DNA of 7,432 nucleotides. Source: Hyphomonadaceae bacterium (GTDB lineage Bacteria > Pseudomonadota > Alphaproteobacteria > Caulobacterales > Aquidulcibacteraceae). Numbering within the stretch: position 1 is the first letter of the stretch; each line of letters starts with the position of its first letter. Below the pieces are notes generated by a model. The model saw only the letters and a program-made list of their open reading frames with translations, ran no database searches and had not been told where the DNA came from. The stretch spans positions 1 through 7,432 of the forward strand of contig JALOSP010000204.1 in the NCBI GenBank assembly GCA_025458365.1, written 5' to 3'. This document shows, piece after piece, positions 7,020 to 7,432 of the stretch. Position numbers and translations under genes: made by a program.

Positions 7020-7025
7020 GGTGTC
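7008..7025. other. Chimeric junction between two genomes
   Basis: Left of this point the reading frame matches FAS1 up to VIQADV; right of it the frame matches FtsY from DVGVETT onward. The peptide ADV(G) around 7011-7022 fits both families, so the switch probably happened in a short stretch of shared bases. Base composition changes at the same place: 45 of 60 bases are G or C in 6901-6960, against 26 of 60 in 7261-7320. Codons such as AAA, GTA, TTA, AGA, AGG and ATT, rare on the left, become frequent on the right. Confidence 0.85.
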
Positions 7026-7432
7026 GAAACAACCGTAAAAATCATTCGCCGAATTGAAGCCCGTGTAGAGCGAGATAAATATACAAGTGTTGAAGAGTTA
7101 GACCGTATTTTGCGTGAAGAAGTGGCCGCCCTTTTGGCCGAAAACAATTCACAAGACGTAAAAGACAGCTATGAAACCGAGCATCTGCCGAAACCTTACG
7201 TGCTGATGGTTGTGGGCGTAAATGGTGTAGGAAAAACCACGACCATCGGAAAATTGGCACATCAGTTTAACAAAAGAGGCAAAAAGGTGGTATTAGGTGC
7301 GGCCGATACTTTTAGGGCAGCAGCCGTTGACCAACTCAAACTTTGGGGCGAGCGTGTGGGTGTAACAGTTGTTGACCACGGAATGAATACCGACCCATCA
7401 TCGGTGGCATTTGATGCTGTGAAAAAAGGCAT
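7020..7432 (+). CDS. ftsY: FtsY, signal recognition particle receptor GTPase, internal fragment (Bacteroidota-like)
   Basis: FtsY docks SRP-ribosome complexes at the inner membrane for co-translational insertion of membrane proteins; it is an SRP-type GTPase. About 137 codons are present, lacking both the start and the C-terminal half. The N-domain helices (VETTVKIIRRIEARVERDKY, then a LREEVAALL helix) are followed by the G1 P-loop GVNGVGKTTT at 7215-7244. The SRP-family DTFRAAA motif is at 7305-7325, and the fragment runs to about SSVAFDAVKKG at the window edge. The DTAGR, TKLDG and later motifs must lie outside. The wording of the N-domain (IEARVxRDKY) and the A/T-rich codons look like Bacteroidota FtsY. 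That gene normally begins about 60-70 codons earlier; here the upstream part is replaced by the FAS1 gene. It should not be attributed to the same organism as the rest of the window. Confidence 0.9.

Noticed and set aside
6531..7432. A novel secreted FAS1-FtsY fusion protein.
   Set aside because: Both domains are incomplete, the composition changes at the join, and an exported domain fused to a cytoplasmic GTPase is not plausible. A chimeric sequence explains it better.

Overview
The window looks like the end of a metagenomic contig. Bases 1 to about 7015 are GC-rich, dense, and read as an alphaproteobacterium, most likely a member of Sphingomonadales. The clues are the codon use, the PleC-like histidine kinase core, the pepN tail and the pseudouridine synthase / CrcB / RluC neighbourhood. 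The lineage is an inference from protein character, not from a search.

Layout: (1) 1-825 is the C-terminal third of aminopeptidase N (pepN), cut by the window edge. (2) 826-993 is a short gap with a perfect 10-bp hairpin. (3) 994-3447 is a membrane-bound hybrid-less sensor histidine kinase with a periplasmic sensor region, two PAS domains, a coiled coil, HisKA and HATPase_c. (4) 3437-4216 is a short RluA-type pseudouridine synthase without an S4 domain; its start overlaps the kinase stop. (5) 4231-4503 is crcB (fluoride channel) lacking its N-terminal part. (6) 4516-5517 is an S4-containing RluC-type pseudouridine synthase. Genes 3 to 6 are tightly packed on the plus strand and are probably co-transcribed. 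(7) 5525-6316, minus strand, is an unrecognised membrane-anchored, proline-rich protein with three C-terminal cysteine pairs, convergent with rluC. (8) 6531 to about 7019, plus strand, is an exported or lipidated fasciclin (FAS1) domain protein.

The most striking thing is at about 7008-7022. The FAS1 reading frame runs without a stop into the NG domain of a Bacteroidota-type FtsY (signal recognition particle receptor), and base composition and codon choice change abruptly at the same spot. Both protein families are interrupted mid-fold, and both families carry a similar short peptide exactly at the break. I therefore read this as a chimeric junction between two organisms, most probably an assembly artefact, and not as a real FAS1-FtsY fusion. 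Apart from this and the truncated crcB, the region is ordinary housekeeping and signalling sequence. I did not see a convincing new multi-gene system. No tRNA, rRNA, CRISPR array or insertion sequence was seen.
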